Shown here: positions 22,945 through 35,009 of the stretch, one piece after another
How the letters are laid out: every line of letters starts with the position of its first letter
Position numbering within the stretch: the first letter of the stretch is position 1
NCBI GenBank assembly: GCA_023374045.1
Contig: CM041783.1
Span: 91,857,298-91,921,297, forward strand
Reading direction: 5' to 3'
Length of the DNA stretch: 64,000 bases
Source of the DNA: Limonium bicolor
Taxonomy: Eukaryota; Streptophyta; Magnoliopsida; Caryophyllales; Plumbaginaceae
Notes under the pieces: generated by a model
Told to the model about the DNA's origin: nothing
Databases searched by the model: none
What the model saw: the letters and a program-made list of their open reading frames with translations, nothing else
Program-made: the position numbers and the translations under genes

Positions 22945-23728
22945 GCCATGCTAACTGGCTGTCCGTTTAACACATACTGGTTATGGTATTGTTTTTACCC
23001 ATACTGTCAACAGTGGCCTTGTTGGCCCTCACTGATCTTACTGCCTTGATAATAACTCTTCTAGGTGACTTCTCACTGTCTTCACCTGACGATCATCAAC
23101 TAGGGTGTTTCCCATTCTGGGAGACCCCTTTTTCTTGGTATTGTATTCTCTTGTAGCCCGTTCCACGTATTTGGGCACTACGTTGTAGTTCCCTTGTCGG
23201 TTGGTATACCGTTGGTGTATTATTTATCAACTATGGTTCCGTAGACACTCGTCTCGGGTTTTATTAATCCATTTCTTGCCTGTTGCACGGTTGGTGCGTT
23301 GCAAGTTGGTTATTCTCAACTGCTTGGCATGTCGACCCAGGTTGTCGGAAATTCTATTCTCCTATACACAAAATCCTTCATTCTTCGCTATTTAATGCGG
23401 TTAACATTGTTCAGATGGAGACCGTCTCCGGGATTCCCAGTTTTCGGGATCTACCGTATGACAGGTTCTCCGTACCTTTAGAGGTACTTAATAACAGCCA
23501 GATCGGGTATTCCCGAGTAAGAGAGGACTTCCATCTCTCTAGTGTCCTTTCCCAAGTTATCAAACAGGGATTGTGGAGGGTGGGATGGATATTGTAGGTT
23601 TCCAGTACACACTGGTAATACCTAACTAGCGTATCTCTCACGCTATCACTCAACCCTTAACCCAAAGTACATAAATCCTAACTCGGTACATCCTAAGCTC
23701 GGTAGTTCAGTCATCAGAGCGATACTTC

Positions 23729-23740
23729 GCTCTGATACCA
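23729..23740 (-). promoter_or_regulatory. A3 primer binding site (tRNA-iMet)
   Basis: The minus strand reads TGGTATCAGAGC. It overlaps a perfect 9-bp inverted repeat, ATCAGAGCG (23713-23721) with CGCTCTGAT (23728-23736). Confidence 0.9.
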
Positions 23741-23838
23741 CTTTTTGTAACACCCCATCCAACATTAACATACTTACAATAAACTGCAGCGGAAGAACAA
23801 CCCTCATCACATTACTTAACTCGTTGGTGTTACACGCC

Positions 23839-23860
23839 GTTAGCCACCCACGTGGCTAAC
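23839..23860 (-). other. LTR-terminal hairpin, A3
   Basis: GTTAGCCAC, CCAC, GTGGCTAAC on the plus strand, identical to A2. Confidence 0.75.
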
Positions 23861-25660
23861 AAGGCTAATACATACACATTGTACCGGTCTGATGGGCTAA
23901 ATTCCCGAGCGTCTACACATTACTATCGCTTTCCATTAACAACAACACAACGCACTCCTTCCAACTATACCGAGTATTTAAACTGATGCCGACAACAATT
24001 TCGGTCTTACTACACCTACTGTATACATACACTTAAATGATTACCCATGTACGACGACTACCCGTCCTACTCTCGAACGGCTTCCAGCACTTCGTACCTG
24101 AAATAGGAAAAGAAGAGAAAGGGTGGCCCCCAAGGGGCTCAGCACCTTTGCTGGTATGGTAATCCCGCAGCCCACATGCTACCGGGCCACGCACAACTAA
24201 TTGTCGTCTTAGCATGCGGTTGATTATTTTTAAATCATACATGCAACTGTAAACACACAACATAATCATTCGCCTCAACGGGCTCAACAAACGGATAATA
24301 TATCCTTACTTAATAAGTCACTCATGGTATTCATCATCCCTAGAGTATTCCTCCTCTAATGGAGCTACTTCCTTAATAGACGACACATACCCTTAAATCG
24401 GGTTATCCTTAAACGCCTCTTATCACAAACTGGGAATCATATCCATGATCCACATACTCCACATTTACAACATATAACATACACTACATAACAACACTTA
24501 ACAACACTTTGCACGTTTCCACGTGCACAACATAACACCGCAATAGATATTGCATCACAACAAAGATACATAACACAACGGGAATGGTCCTCTTAGGAAC
24601 CGACCCAAACATTGTTTATACACTGGTGAGCCTAGAGAATGTTGCCAGTCTCATGATAAGCTCGTTATACAATAACAACAACACTCATTACCGTCCAAAT
24701 AGTTGGACGAGTAACTTAAGTTAAGGCGGTTCGGGTTTGGAGGCCCGAACACACCACACAAACACATGTTCCCCCTAAACCGATCATAAGTCAGAATAGC
24801 TAAGCTTTGGAATAAGCTAATGGGAGATCATAACCCGTGAGGGAAACAACCATAACAAAGAGAAGGGTAAGGCTACAAAGGATACCCTCTCCCAAACAAC
24901 GCGCGACCGGTCAAACCGGATTCCTCACCACTGTTAGTACATACTTACTTTAGATATTAGTTAGAACCCCACTATGGAGTCTATCATAACTACACACCAT
25001 ACAGAATTACAACTGGGTTAAACACACAAGGGAGATCCCTACATTCACAAACACATATCACACAATTAACACACGCATAGCCGTGGTTAGAACGTCCCAT
25101 GGTTCGGGTCGTTTACTCCGAATACCGGACTCTCATGTGATCCTAGACTCAGATAACTAAGGTTAACACTTCCAAGGTTAAATGGTATCGGAGTTGTACT
25201 CGCCACATAAATGAATTACTGTAAACTCATTACATGTTTAATCTTACAACGTGGCAAACATACAGAAAAACACATTGGCATACAAGCCGGTGTAATCCGG
25301 TAGGACACAGGTTGCAAGAAAACCATACCTGTCACCGGAGTCCACTTTACCACGTCCACTTATGTTCCTCAAGCGATTCTCGTACAACTGTTAACATCAC
25401 ATGTGTTTTTATTAACATCGGGGTTTGCTTGATTATTTAATGTCTAATGCTTATATTTTTTCCCCGTTAACTTAGTTACATAACTTCACTTTTTAACTTG
25501 TTTTACTTTCACATTCTAATACAACTTTTCACCCACTTAATTGTCATTAAAACTCACCTAACATGTCCTTAACAACCTTATAACATCTTTACCTATCAAT
25601 CCCCATCATTACACACCATTTCCATACCTTAAACAAATGTTTTGGCCCATACAACACCTT

Positions 25661-25915
25661 GTCCGAACTTGTGTCCGAACCTCCAAGTTCGGACGCAAGC
25701 CGCAACCTAATACTGAAAACCATACACACGTCCGAACTTGTGTCCGGACTTCCCAAGTTCGGACACAGTTCGAGAGTAAATCCCAGATAGAAACAGTCAC
25801 GTCCGAACTTGTGTCCGGACTTCCCAAGTTGGACACAGTTCGAGAGTGAGAAAATCCTTTACCCACAGAGCTGTCGAACTTCCATGTCCGGACGGAAGTT
25901 TGGACACGGCAAAAC
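25661..25915 (-). repeat. Palindrome array in A3 LTR (word GTCCGAACTT)
   Basis: GTCCGAACTT (25661) with AAGTTCGGAC (25685); GTCCGAACTT (25730) with AAGTTCGGAC (25755); a third at 25801 whose right arm lacks one base; and a diverged fourth ending near 25915. It sits at the same LTR position as in A1 and A2 with a different word. Confidence 0.8.
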
Positions 25916-28630
25916 ATTCAATTTCCAAGTCTTTAAACACTTAACCAATTTCACCAAACTTCTCCTAAAGCCTCATAATGTTTCCTAACATCATTGGCAC
26001 ATCAAACACACCTTTAGCCATGTGCTAAACTCTTTAAATCACTCACCAAAACCATCTTATCATTCACAAAGTTCTTACAAAATTCCTAGCACTTGGGATG
26101 TTTTCTCCTTAAGATTTTTAAGTGGTAGTTCACCAATAATGACCACTACACCAAGGTGTTTCCTCTACACCTTAACATCATCTCTCAACTTCTTTTCTTA
26201 CTAACTAAATCTCCTTTTTACAACTTCTTGAATTCTTTTCTCAAACCTTACTTAAACATCATTCTCTCCTTATTCATCAACATTACCCAAACCTTAAACA
26301 AACTTCTCCAAGACTTAAATACATCCTAATAACACTCATTGGGTTTCTAGAACTTCCAAGACAATGCCTAAATCCTTATTGCACCTTAGAACACCTTAAT
26401 GCATGTTTTCCTCCCAAGTAAAACATTTGTTCACCTTTTACACTTCCTAGTTCACCAAAAACTTAAACACTTAGAACTTCTTACACATTTTCCAAATTTT
26501 GCCATAGCTTCTCTTGTATATACTCACATCCAAACACTTAGGTTTTTACCTTATTTCACTCAAGAACACCTAAAATCCATCAAACACATTTTTATACACA
26601 AACTTCACACATTTAGCACTACATCACAATATAGTGCATAACTTAAATTGCTTGGCACTTAGGCCCTTAAATAACATGGCTCTTAGGCCCTTAAATTACA
26701 TAAACCTTAAACACTGAATTTCCCACATAAAATGCCTTTGACCTGCAAATACACTCAACATCACATATGCCCCTTAATAGTTTCCTTGAGAGCATTTTCT
26801 AGGTCATTCACCATTGGCTCCTTAGGTATTTTATTAAGCAAATCAAGCTCATTTTTCCTAAGGCATTTAAACTACATTGAGATAGCTTGTTTACCTCTTT
26901 TCCTCACAAACTTCTTTCTTGTTTCCTTGTAAAACTGGTGGGGTGTTTGGTTGTTTGTCAACTTCTAACAATGTACAAATAATAGAATGAGTATTCAAGC
27001 ATTATGCTTCATCTCATTGTAAACCCTAGTTACACATATTGTTTTAACACATTAAGGTAATTGTTTTACCTTGGAATTGGAAGAGAACTTGAATAAGTAT
27101 CAAGAGAGGACTCCTCCTAGCCCTTGGGAGATTTAAATGAAGCTAAAACAAGCAAGGTAAAGACACCATGGTGAGGTGAATTTTCGGTCATGTACTAAAA
27201 GGAGAGGAAACTTGATTTTTCTTTGAGATTCCTTACCTAGAAGCAAAGGAGAGTAATAATGTGTAGAAACACAAGCTCAAGCTCCATCAATGGTGATTCT
27301 CCATGGCACCAAAATTGAGCTCTTGAAGATCTGAAAAGGTAGAAGTGTAGAGCTTGACCTAACTAAGACAAATATGGTCTTAGAATTTGATTTGGAGCAT
27401 GGAGTTGGATTTGGCAAGGAAATGAAGATGGAGAAGAGAGGAGCTGTTGCAATCGTAATAAAGGAGGAAAGGAGAAGGTGAAGAAACCGTGTGAAATGAA
27501 AGAAGAGAAGGAAATGAGAAGATGAGTTTGCTTTTGGAGATATTTATGTATAAAGCAAAATAGTACTTTACTTTAAGCTTTACTTTACTTATTTGATTTC
27601 TTTACAACTTGGTGACTCACTCCTTGAAAAACCGGCCCCCATTTAGTTAGAAGGGTACTTTAGTCTTTATTTGTCAATTAATTACTTATAACATTATATG
27701 TTACAAACTAGCTTATAAAAATCACTATTCACTAAAACAAGGCACTTAGAAGTGAAATTTTTGATTTCCCATTAATATAGCCACCCAAACGTGATACTAT
27801 ATAGTACACATGTTAATTAAAGAGTAATGATGGACATTTAGCCATTCAAAACTCATTTACAAGACAATTTTTCAAAAACGTGCTTTAAGACTCCTTAAAG
27901 CACATTTTATGTTTTAACTTGTTTTCAAGCTTGGTTTTCTTGATAATTGATTTAATATGTTCATTAACATATTTATAAGGTATAGGTATGACCATTAGGT
28001 CTTATACAAATTTATTCCAAGCTTAGAGCACATTTTGCTCTTATTGACTTTAAGGTATTTCCTTGTGTTTTATTTGGTTTAACTGTCCACCAAGGTTTCC
28101 TAAGGACTTATTTAGCCTTATTAAATCATAATTGAATATTATTAAGTCTTGGTAGGCTCTTGGGTCCTAACCAAGTTCACTCATAGCTTAGAGCATGTTT
28201 TTGCTCAAACTATGTCTTAATGCTTTATTGCATTTATTATGGTCTAAATTGTTCACTGATGTTACTAAGGCACTTTTTAGCCTTTACATACCATAGTTTG
28301 ATATTTAAACCACATATCAAGGTTTGGGGTATTTCACCTGACTTTGGACATCTGACTACGGACTTCTGACTTCTGACATCTAATTACTAACTCTTTATTA
28401 TATTGTCATTTAATTTTCATTGTCCTTCAAATTTCCAGTATACTAACTTATAATTTCCAGTATACTAACTACTAACTTATAATTTCTGTCATTTTAATTT
28501 CCATTGTCTCTAACTACTAACTTATAATTTCTGTACCTCACTACTAACTTATAATTTCTGTCAACTAATTCCTAACATTTTTATTTATTCTAACACATTA
28601 CGAGTTTCTTTTCTCTGTTTTGAGTGGTGA

Positions 28631-31051
28631 ATGCCTTTTACCAGGTCACATAGCCTCCCAGAAAATATTAATAATCACACGGTTGGTTACAATCCAGAGA
28701 TTGAGAGAACCTTTCTGCGCACCCTAAGGCAGAAACGAAATCAACAAAACATAGCCACCACAGTGATAGAATCTAACCCGGAAGCTGACATGGCATTTTT
28801 ACCAGCGACAGTCCGAAATATCAACAGGCCATCTAATCAAGGACAACAGCCAGCCATCATCCTTCCCCACCTTACCCCATCCGAATACGATGAGTGGCAA
28901 AAGCTAAAGCCATGTCATCAAATCCGATGTGTAAAGGAGTTGGGCATGTTTTATGGCACCAATCCTGACGAAGCTCTGTTACATGTTACTAAGTTCTTGC
29001 AGCATGCCAACAGTCTAACTGCGACCGACGCAGTACTCCAGTACGCAAGACTGTCATTATTCCCTCACAGCCTGACTGGAAATGCGAGCAAATGGTATCA
29101 CAGCCTGATGCCAAGTACCATTGGTACTTGGGATGAAATGGCCACCAAGTTCTACGACAAATTCCTTCCCCCGAGCCGAACGTTGGAAATGATTGCTGAA
29201 ATCTACAATTTCAAGCAGCCAGGGTCGGAAAACATATGTGAAACTTGGGACCGTTTCAAAGGACTACTACTGACTTGTCCTCACCATGGTCTGACGAAAG
29301 AGCAAGTATCACAATTGCTCTACAAAGGCTTGATCGGTCCATGCAGAACAATGGTATTATCCTCCTTATGGGCCGATATTCTGAAAAAGCCAGGAGCACA
29401 ATTTCTGAATAGCATGGAGTCTTTGTGAAGAAATCAGAGACTGGGCCTCCGGTGGATCAAGGGGCGGCACTCCAGGTTTATACCATGTTGGGGAAAATGA
29501 TAACAAGTTTGACCTGCTGATGAAAAGCCATGAGCAACTCATGGAGAGCAATGCTCAGCAGGCAACAAAAGTAAGTACTCTGCAGAAAGTCATTGAGCAG
29601 ATGGCTATGAACTCCTACCCCCAGCAAGCTAAGTCGATGATTTCCCGATCATCTACAATCCCTCCAGGCTATGCTCCTCTTTCCCAATCATCTCCAGCTA
29701 TCTCTTGTACACAATGTGGTGGGCCTCATGACTATGAACAATGCCCCCAGCTACAAGAATTAAAAGCAGCAGAGGAAGCAAACTATCTCACCAACAATTC
29801 AGGGTACAAGTAACCTTGCAACGTAACATGCAATCCATCCTTCGCTACTCAAACACCGACAATATCCAAAACTCACATACACTACAACCATCTCAAAATT
29901 ACAGACCTCAGTCCAATTTTCAAGGAGGCCAAAGGCAGTATCAGCAACAGCCTTATGGCAATGATGCTTCTTCGAGTCGACCAACTCAACCTCCTTCGAA
30001 TCCTGAATCTGAAATGTCCCAAATGCAAGAGATGTTTAAAGCAATGATGGGTAAGTCCCGAGACACGCAAGAGGAGGTCGCTGCCCTGTGAAAAGACCAA
30101 ATAGCCTTGCAGTCCCAAATACAACAACTTCTAACTCAACAAAGACCTCCTGGTAAATTCCCTTCACAAACCAATCCAAATCCAAAAGAGTATGAAAATG
30201 CAATTTACGTAGTGGACCAGCCCATCACACAAGCTCAAAGGGAGCAACAGCCAAAGAATGAAATGGTCCATGAAGTGGAGCAGCAGGCTGAGGAAGAATA
30301 CCTCGACATGAACCAACTGAAGCTCTATGCCAAATTAGTTGCGATAAACGAAATGATGGAAGGTCCACTAGACCTTACATCACAGCAACCGGAGAGCAAA
30401 CTGGTTCATAGAGTGGATGACTTACCTGAGGATTTGGGTTACTCTTTATCACCACCCCCGCTTGAACCTGAGCAAACGGCATCAAACCTTCTGCTTGAGC
30501 TTGAAGACAAGCCATCAGAGGACAACTTCTACCTCAACTTCGTGGAGCCTCCTCCCTCTGAAGTCAATTACCGTTATTTTCCCTCCTTCTCTGTGCTATA
30601 TCCAGAAATTGAGGATAGTTACATCCTCAAAAATGAAGAGGAGGAAATGCTCGCTCCCGCCAGAACATCCAAACAGAACGTTACATTCAACTTCACGGAG
30701 CCATCTCCCTCTGAAGTTGAATTCAATCAGGGCTCTTCCTATGAGCCTCTTCAAAAAAATGAGGATATTTACGTCCTCGAATTTGAGGAGGAGGAGCCGC
30801 CCAACTTTGATCCTAGAACCAAGGGTCATGCATTGAAAAATCTGGGCCCTTCTCCAAAGAAAAATAATGCCCACCCAACCCACCCATTGAAGCCCACTTC
30901 CACCTTCATTTTCGTTCCAGGGGAGGATATTTACATCCTCGACTCTGAGCAAGCACTACCACCACCATCTTGCCTCCATACGGCTAAACAACAAAAGGAG
31001 AATGTTTACATTCTCCAGTTTGAGGAAGCAATACAACCATCACCCGGTTAA
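28631..31051 (+). pseudogene. gag: Athila-like gag with acidic-repeat tail, copy a (broken)
   Basis: Gag forms the capsid shell of the virus-like particle and binds RNA. The first 265 codons (28631-29428) are open and carry the gag homology region, with FPHSLTGNASKWYHSL at about residues 144-159 and KFLPPSRT at about 177-184. A one-base deletion near 29423, relative to copy b, ends that frame. The knuckle C-x2-C-x3-H-x4-C is at 29706-29744 in another frame, and a further frame change follows 29813. A TGA at 30089-30091 precedes an open stretch 30107-31051 of proline-rich, acidic repeats with the pattern E-D/N-x-Y-I/V-L. Gag identity is firm. The function of the tail is unknown. Confidence 0.85.
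30611..31015 (+). repeat. Repeated E-D-x-Y-I-L motif that also forms palindromes (copy a)
   Basis: Four units: GAGGAT/ATCCTC (30611-30628), GAGGAT/GTCCTC (30761-30778), GAGGAT/ATCCTC (30923-30940) and GAGAAT/ATTCTC (30998-31015), each with a six-base loop ending TTAC. They encode ED/EN-x-Y-I/V-L in the gag tail. The last unit changes both arms together. Copy b has the first three at 36992, 37142 and 37304. Confidence 0.6.
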
Positions 31052-32332
31052 CAATACAATATTACTTGCAGTAAACACCTCCTTCAAAACCAGGTTTTGT
31101 GGAGTTTGTATTTTCCTACTTTAATTGTTGCAGTAATACTTTGTTTTGATCCAGGTGGTTCGGTCCTACTTATTGCCAATTTCCTATTCCCGGTACTACC
31201 ATTGTCAACTTTCATTTATGATCCGGGATAATGAAGAACATGCGTCTAGCTAGAGACGTTAAACCCGGGCAGCTTGGTGGGAGGCAACCCACTATCTATC
31301 TTTTATCTTTCCTTTCATCTAATGTTGTTTTCTTTTTTGTACTATATTTCCATTTTACATGTTATAATAAAATGCAGGTTTTACTTGAGTACTTCTGGCT
31401 GTGTAGAATATTCTTTACAGGTACATTTCATGACATTCCACAGCTGCACTCAAGTGTGGGGGAGCTCTACACACTCTACGATATTTGGGAAGTACACTCT
31501 TTCCTTTTGTTGTGCCCTATTAATTTAATTCCATTTACGCAATGAGGGCATTGCTTCAGCTTAAGTGTGGGGGTGAGAGCCCTTTTCGGGGCATTTTGTG
31601 CTTAAAATGTTTAAATCTCTCTGCTTATCTTGCTTATGTTCAAAAATTAAAATTATGGACCTCATTAATGTAGGTTGTTCTCTTTAAAAACAAATACTAT
31701 TATGAATTGTGGGATAAAAGGTACAAAATTAAAAATTTTCATTTGATTACTTTTGAGGAGCATTTTTATGCGGTGTGACCAAATGATCTGCAATGGTTGG
31801 ATTTTTATTGCTCAGGGTTTCTTTCTGTCCTCTCTCTTAGGGATTGCTAAGGGATGCTTCTCTGTTAAAAGAATACAATAAATTTAATAAATAAGGGACT
31901 TGGGGGACACCATTGGTAACCAACAAAGAGAGTTGAGTGTTCTTAATTACAAAAGCTTGATGCTTAAATATTATCTTCTCATCTCTTGTGCAAAAGTGAA
32001 ACAAATGCATGAATCTATTTTTCCTTTTGTTTTCTTCTCAAATGCCCATTCTTGAGAGAAGTTGGCCATGGTAAAAGTTCTCAGAGTCACCTAAACAAAG
32101 AAGCATTGAAGCACCTTGGATCATACCCCGAAACTCTAATTTTATTTTACCTTGAGCACACCTATGCCACCAGCAGTTGATGGATCACACTCCTCAATAA
32201 GTTAAAAAGATCATGAACTGTTCACATCTTTATCATACCCTTCATAATAATATTTGTTAGTATTGAGCATTCCCTACTTACTTGGGTACATGGTTTTGCT
32301 TGAGGACAAGCAAAAAGATAAGTGTGGGGGTG
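31052..32332 (+). other. 3' non-coding region of the Athila-like element, copy a
   Basis: About 1.3 kb with no coding capacity. AAGTGTGGGGG occurs at 31452-31462, 31563-31573 and terminally at 32320-32330. The hairpin TTTTGCTTG, AGGA, CAAGCAAAA (32294-32315) lies just before the terminal tract. This hairpin plus tract is a familiar 3' end of Athila-type elements. Confidence 0.8.
32294..32330 (+). promoter_or_regulatory. Terminal hairpin and polypurine tract, Athila-like
   Basis: A 9-bp stem with loop AGGA (32294-32315), then AAGTGTGGGGG (32320-32330), then the LTR start. The layout parallels the LARD polypurine tract at 10551-10587, including the same loop. Confidence 0.75.
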
Positions 32333-32946
32333 TGATAAGTGTCCAAATGAGCATGTTTTATAGGTATATTTTATATACTTTATTAGCACTTTTCTTGCTC
32401 ATTTCTCCACTTTGGTTAGTTTTCCTCTAGTTATGTTTTATTGATTATCTCACAAATTTATTGGTTAAACATGAGGAAAACCAAGCTAGGAGCAAAGTAC
32501 ACGAAGAGACGAACGCGTAGGCGAAAACGGGGATCAAATCGGACTTAAAACGAACATTTTAGAGGCAAAAGACCCTTGGTCCGGACTAGTGTCCAGATCA
32601 CCTGGTCCGGACGAAAACTCGCCAGCGCACTCGAGAAGAAAATCGACATGTCCGGGACATGTCGATTTTGCCAGCGTACAGAGCGCAACAGCAGCGTGTG
32701 AAGAGATAAAATCCTTATCTCTTCACACGCAAATACCACCGCCTTACCCCTACCCTATACTAAAATACACCTCCAAACCTCCATTAAATCATATTTCATT
32801 CCACCCCAAACTTATACCATTTTTCCTCCATAAAATTACCATAAAACTCTCCAAAAATCATACATCTCATCCACATATTATCCACATAAATTCCATACAA
32901 CACCTCATTCCATAAAAACATTCCATTTCCATACCGTTGTTCTGTC

Positions 32947-32951
32947 CAACC
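32947..32951. repeat. Target site duplication CAACC, left copy
   Basis: CAACC flanks the 820-bp insertion on both sides (right copy 33772-33776). The right LTR of the same element has a single uninterrupted copy of this site (near 40213). Confidence 0.85.
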
Positions 32952-33771
32952 TGTAGGATCGGGTGGCTAACTCCAACCAATCAAAGGTGTGAGTCTAAGG
33001 ATTGGTTTGACTCAATCAGCCTTCTTAACTGAGAGGCACTCTGTGAGGTAGAGGCACTCAATCGAATTAACTAAACTAATGATGCGGAAGACTTTTGCGG
33101 TAATTGTAGCGAAACGATGGATAGAGAGAAGGACTCTGTGGAACTCAGCAAGATACATAAATAAGCTATTTCATTTCCTGGTCAAACAAAACAACTTACA
33201 GATGCCCACTAAGTAGAAAGGATCTACTTAGCGGTTTTCACTCACTTAGCCAACACACTCTCTAATTGAAACAATGGTAAGTGTAATGAAACTAGGAACT
33301 TCCTAGGTAGAGTCTTTCTTAAGGTGCTAACTAACTTGGTACGTATTCTCTCTCCTTTTTGACTTACAATGCGATTCTCTTTCTCTCTCTAAGCTCTGAA
33401 ATAATCCTCGATAAAAGCACACCGAAAACTGACTATTACATATCTTATTTATACTCTAAGCACAACAGCAGGTCGAAGGAGTTAGTTCCGAGAATACCGG
33501 AACTAACTTAGTGGGCAACTCCCAAAGGCTCTGAAGTGGTCTTCTTGCTTGGGCCACGATCTTCGGATGTTGAGGAAGACCTTCATGACCGTTGTGGCAC
33601 TTAAGGTGTTCCGAGTTGACTCCTGATTTTCCGCAACCACACGAGAGAGTCTGTGAGGTCTTCTTTGTTGCGTCGGACTCTATCGAAGAGGCTCACTCTA
33701 TGTGTATGTCAAGTGATGATTGACTCTGTCGCGGTGAAAGGCTATCTCTGCAACACCTCGATGTCCCAACA
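32952..33771 (-). mobile_element. Copia-like solo LTR (820 bp)
   Basis: An 820-bp insertion absent from the paired LTR at 39558-41025. On the minus strand it runs from TGTTGGGACATCG to CGATCCTACA, so it has TG...CA ends, with CAACC duplications. TATAAATAAG on the minus strand (33444-33453) looks like its TATA box and supports this orientation. The TGTTGGGA start is typical of Copia LTRs, but with no internal sequence the superfamily remains likely rather than proved. Confidence 0.75.
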
Positions 33772-34584
33772 CAACCTCTGTCCAAATATTAGCAATCAAG
33801 ATAGTGGAGCTGAATTAATTATCTTTCCCAGACGATTTCTTTTACTTCTTATTCTGTCTTTTTAATGACGTTGGGCTAAGAGGATTTACTCCGGGCGAAG
33901 GTTAATTTATAGTCTGTTTAATTATGTAATCTATATTTCTACTGGTTAAGATAAATACAGTTTGTTACGATTAAAGTTTATCTCTCACCTTTTTAATAAA
34001 TTTCATCGATTTATTAAAGAGCTCTACTAAATTTGTTTTAATCTGATCGGTGACAAACAGATAGGTTAATTAAGCCGTAAATCTGGAGGAAACTTGTTTT
34101 CATCGGATAAGTTAATACTCAGATGCATAAATTATTTCTCATATCTAAACCGTCCGTTTACACGTATTTTAGCTTGAGTTTTCGGACCTTGCATTTTCAG
34201 GTAAACGAGTTCTTATGAGTTTTCATCGGACCTTAAGAAAATAAGAGGAATTTTGCCAAACAAATAATTAAACCGGTAGAGATAGCATATTAATCAGATT
34301 ATATAAACCTGAACCCGGAGTCCCGTTTAATTTATCTTCAACTCAGTTAATCTTATCTGTTATTTATTTTACAAAAACAAGTCAATTAATCCCCCTCTTG
34401 TGACAAAGCTTAGGTACTTAATAATTCACCTTAGTCCCACGGTTCGATATCCGGTCGCTTACACTTTACTATACTACTACGACCGGGATTTGTTTGTAGC
34501 CCGACTATTATTTTGAGTTTTAATTTCTTTCCTTTTGTTTTAATTACACCAGTTCCAACCACTCACATTATATAGTCTGTAAAA

Positions 34585-34602
34585 TGGCGCCGTTGCCGGG
34601 GA
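34585..34602 (+). promoter_or_regulatory. Primer binding site (tRNA-Asp), Athila-like
   Basis: TGGCGCCGTTGCCGGGGA lies 3 nt after the LTR end and matches the tRNA-Asp primer site usual for Athila-lineage elements. It fixes the element's orientation. Confidence 0.95.
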
Positions 34603-35009
34603 CTTGATTTATTCTAGTCCCTAAGCCCCGGATAATTCACCTGTTATACTATAATAATCTGTTACTATTAATTGGACACATGACTTTGGACATCTGACTA
34701 CAGACATCTGACTTCTGACATCTAATTACGAACTCTTTATTATATTGTCATTTAATTTCCATTGTCCTTCAAATTTCCAGTATACTAACTTATAATTTCA
34801 AGTATACTAACTTATAATTTCCAGTATACTAACTACAAACTTATAATTTCTGTCATTTAATTTTCTGTCATTTTAATTTCCATTGTCTCTAACTACTAAC
34901 TTATAATTTCTATACCTAACTACTAACTTATAATTTCTGTCAACTAATTCCTAACATTTTTATTTATTCTAACACATTACGAGTTTCTTTTCTCTGTTTT
35001 GAGTGGTGA
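34603..35009 (+). other. 5' leader of the Athila-like element, copy b
   Basis: About 400 nt of AT-rich leader with imperfect short repeats of ACTAACTTATAATTTC and GACATCTGACTTCTGAC types. The equivalent in copy a is 28337-28630, truncated at its left end by A3. No open frame. Confidence 0.7.

Larger units (their letters stand above)
21885..23745 (-). mobile_element. LARD-A3 internal region (truncated by A2)
   Basis: Primer-proximal 1.86 kb of the A3 interior, corresponding to A1 5718 to about 7605. Its left end meets the A2 LTR, so A2 inserted into A3 and the rest lies beyond the left edge. It contains the leader hairpin (22925-22944) and the core (about 22320-22560). No coding capacity. Confidence 0.88.
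23746..28336 (-). repeat. LARD-A3 5' LTR (4.59 kb)
   Basis: Minus strand from TGAAATACCCC (28336) to TGTTACA (23746). It is similar to the A2 LTR over most of its length, but about 24670-25220 is clearly different and the palindrome array uses a third word. Terminal hairpin 23839-23860, intron-like segment 24098-25328. At 28337 it abuts the Athila-like interior, so A3 is inserted there. Confidence 0.92.
32333..34581 (+). repeat. Middle LTR of the Athila-like element
   Basis: Starts TGATAAGTGTCC (start uncertain by about 2 bp) and ends TATAGTCTGTA just before the primer site. It is 2,249 bp because of an 820-bp insertion plus its 5-bp target duplication; without these it is about 1.42 kb, close to the right LTR. 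It carries two palindromes: GTCCGGACTA (32579) with TGGTCCGGAC (32603), and CGACATGTCC (32644) with GGACATGTCG (32655-32664). Confidence 0.88.
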
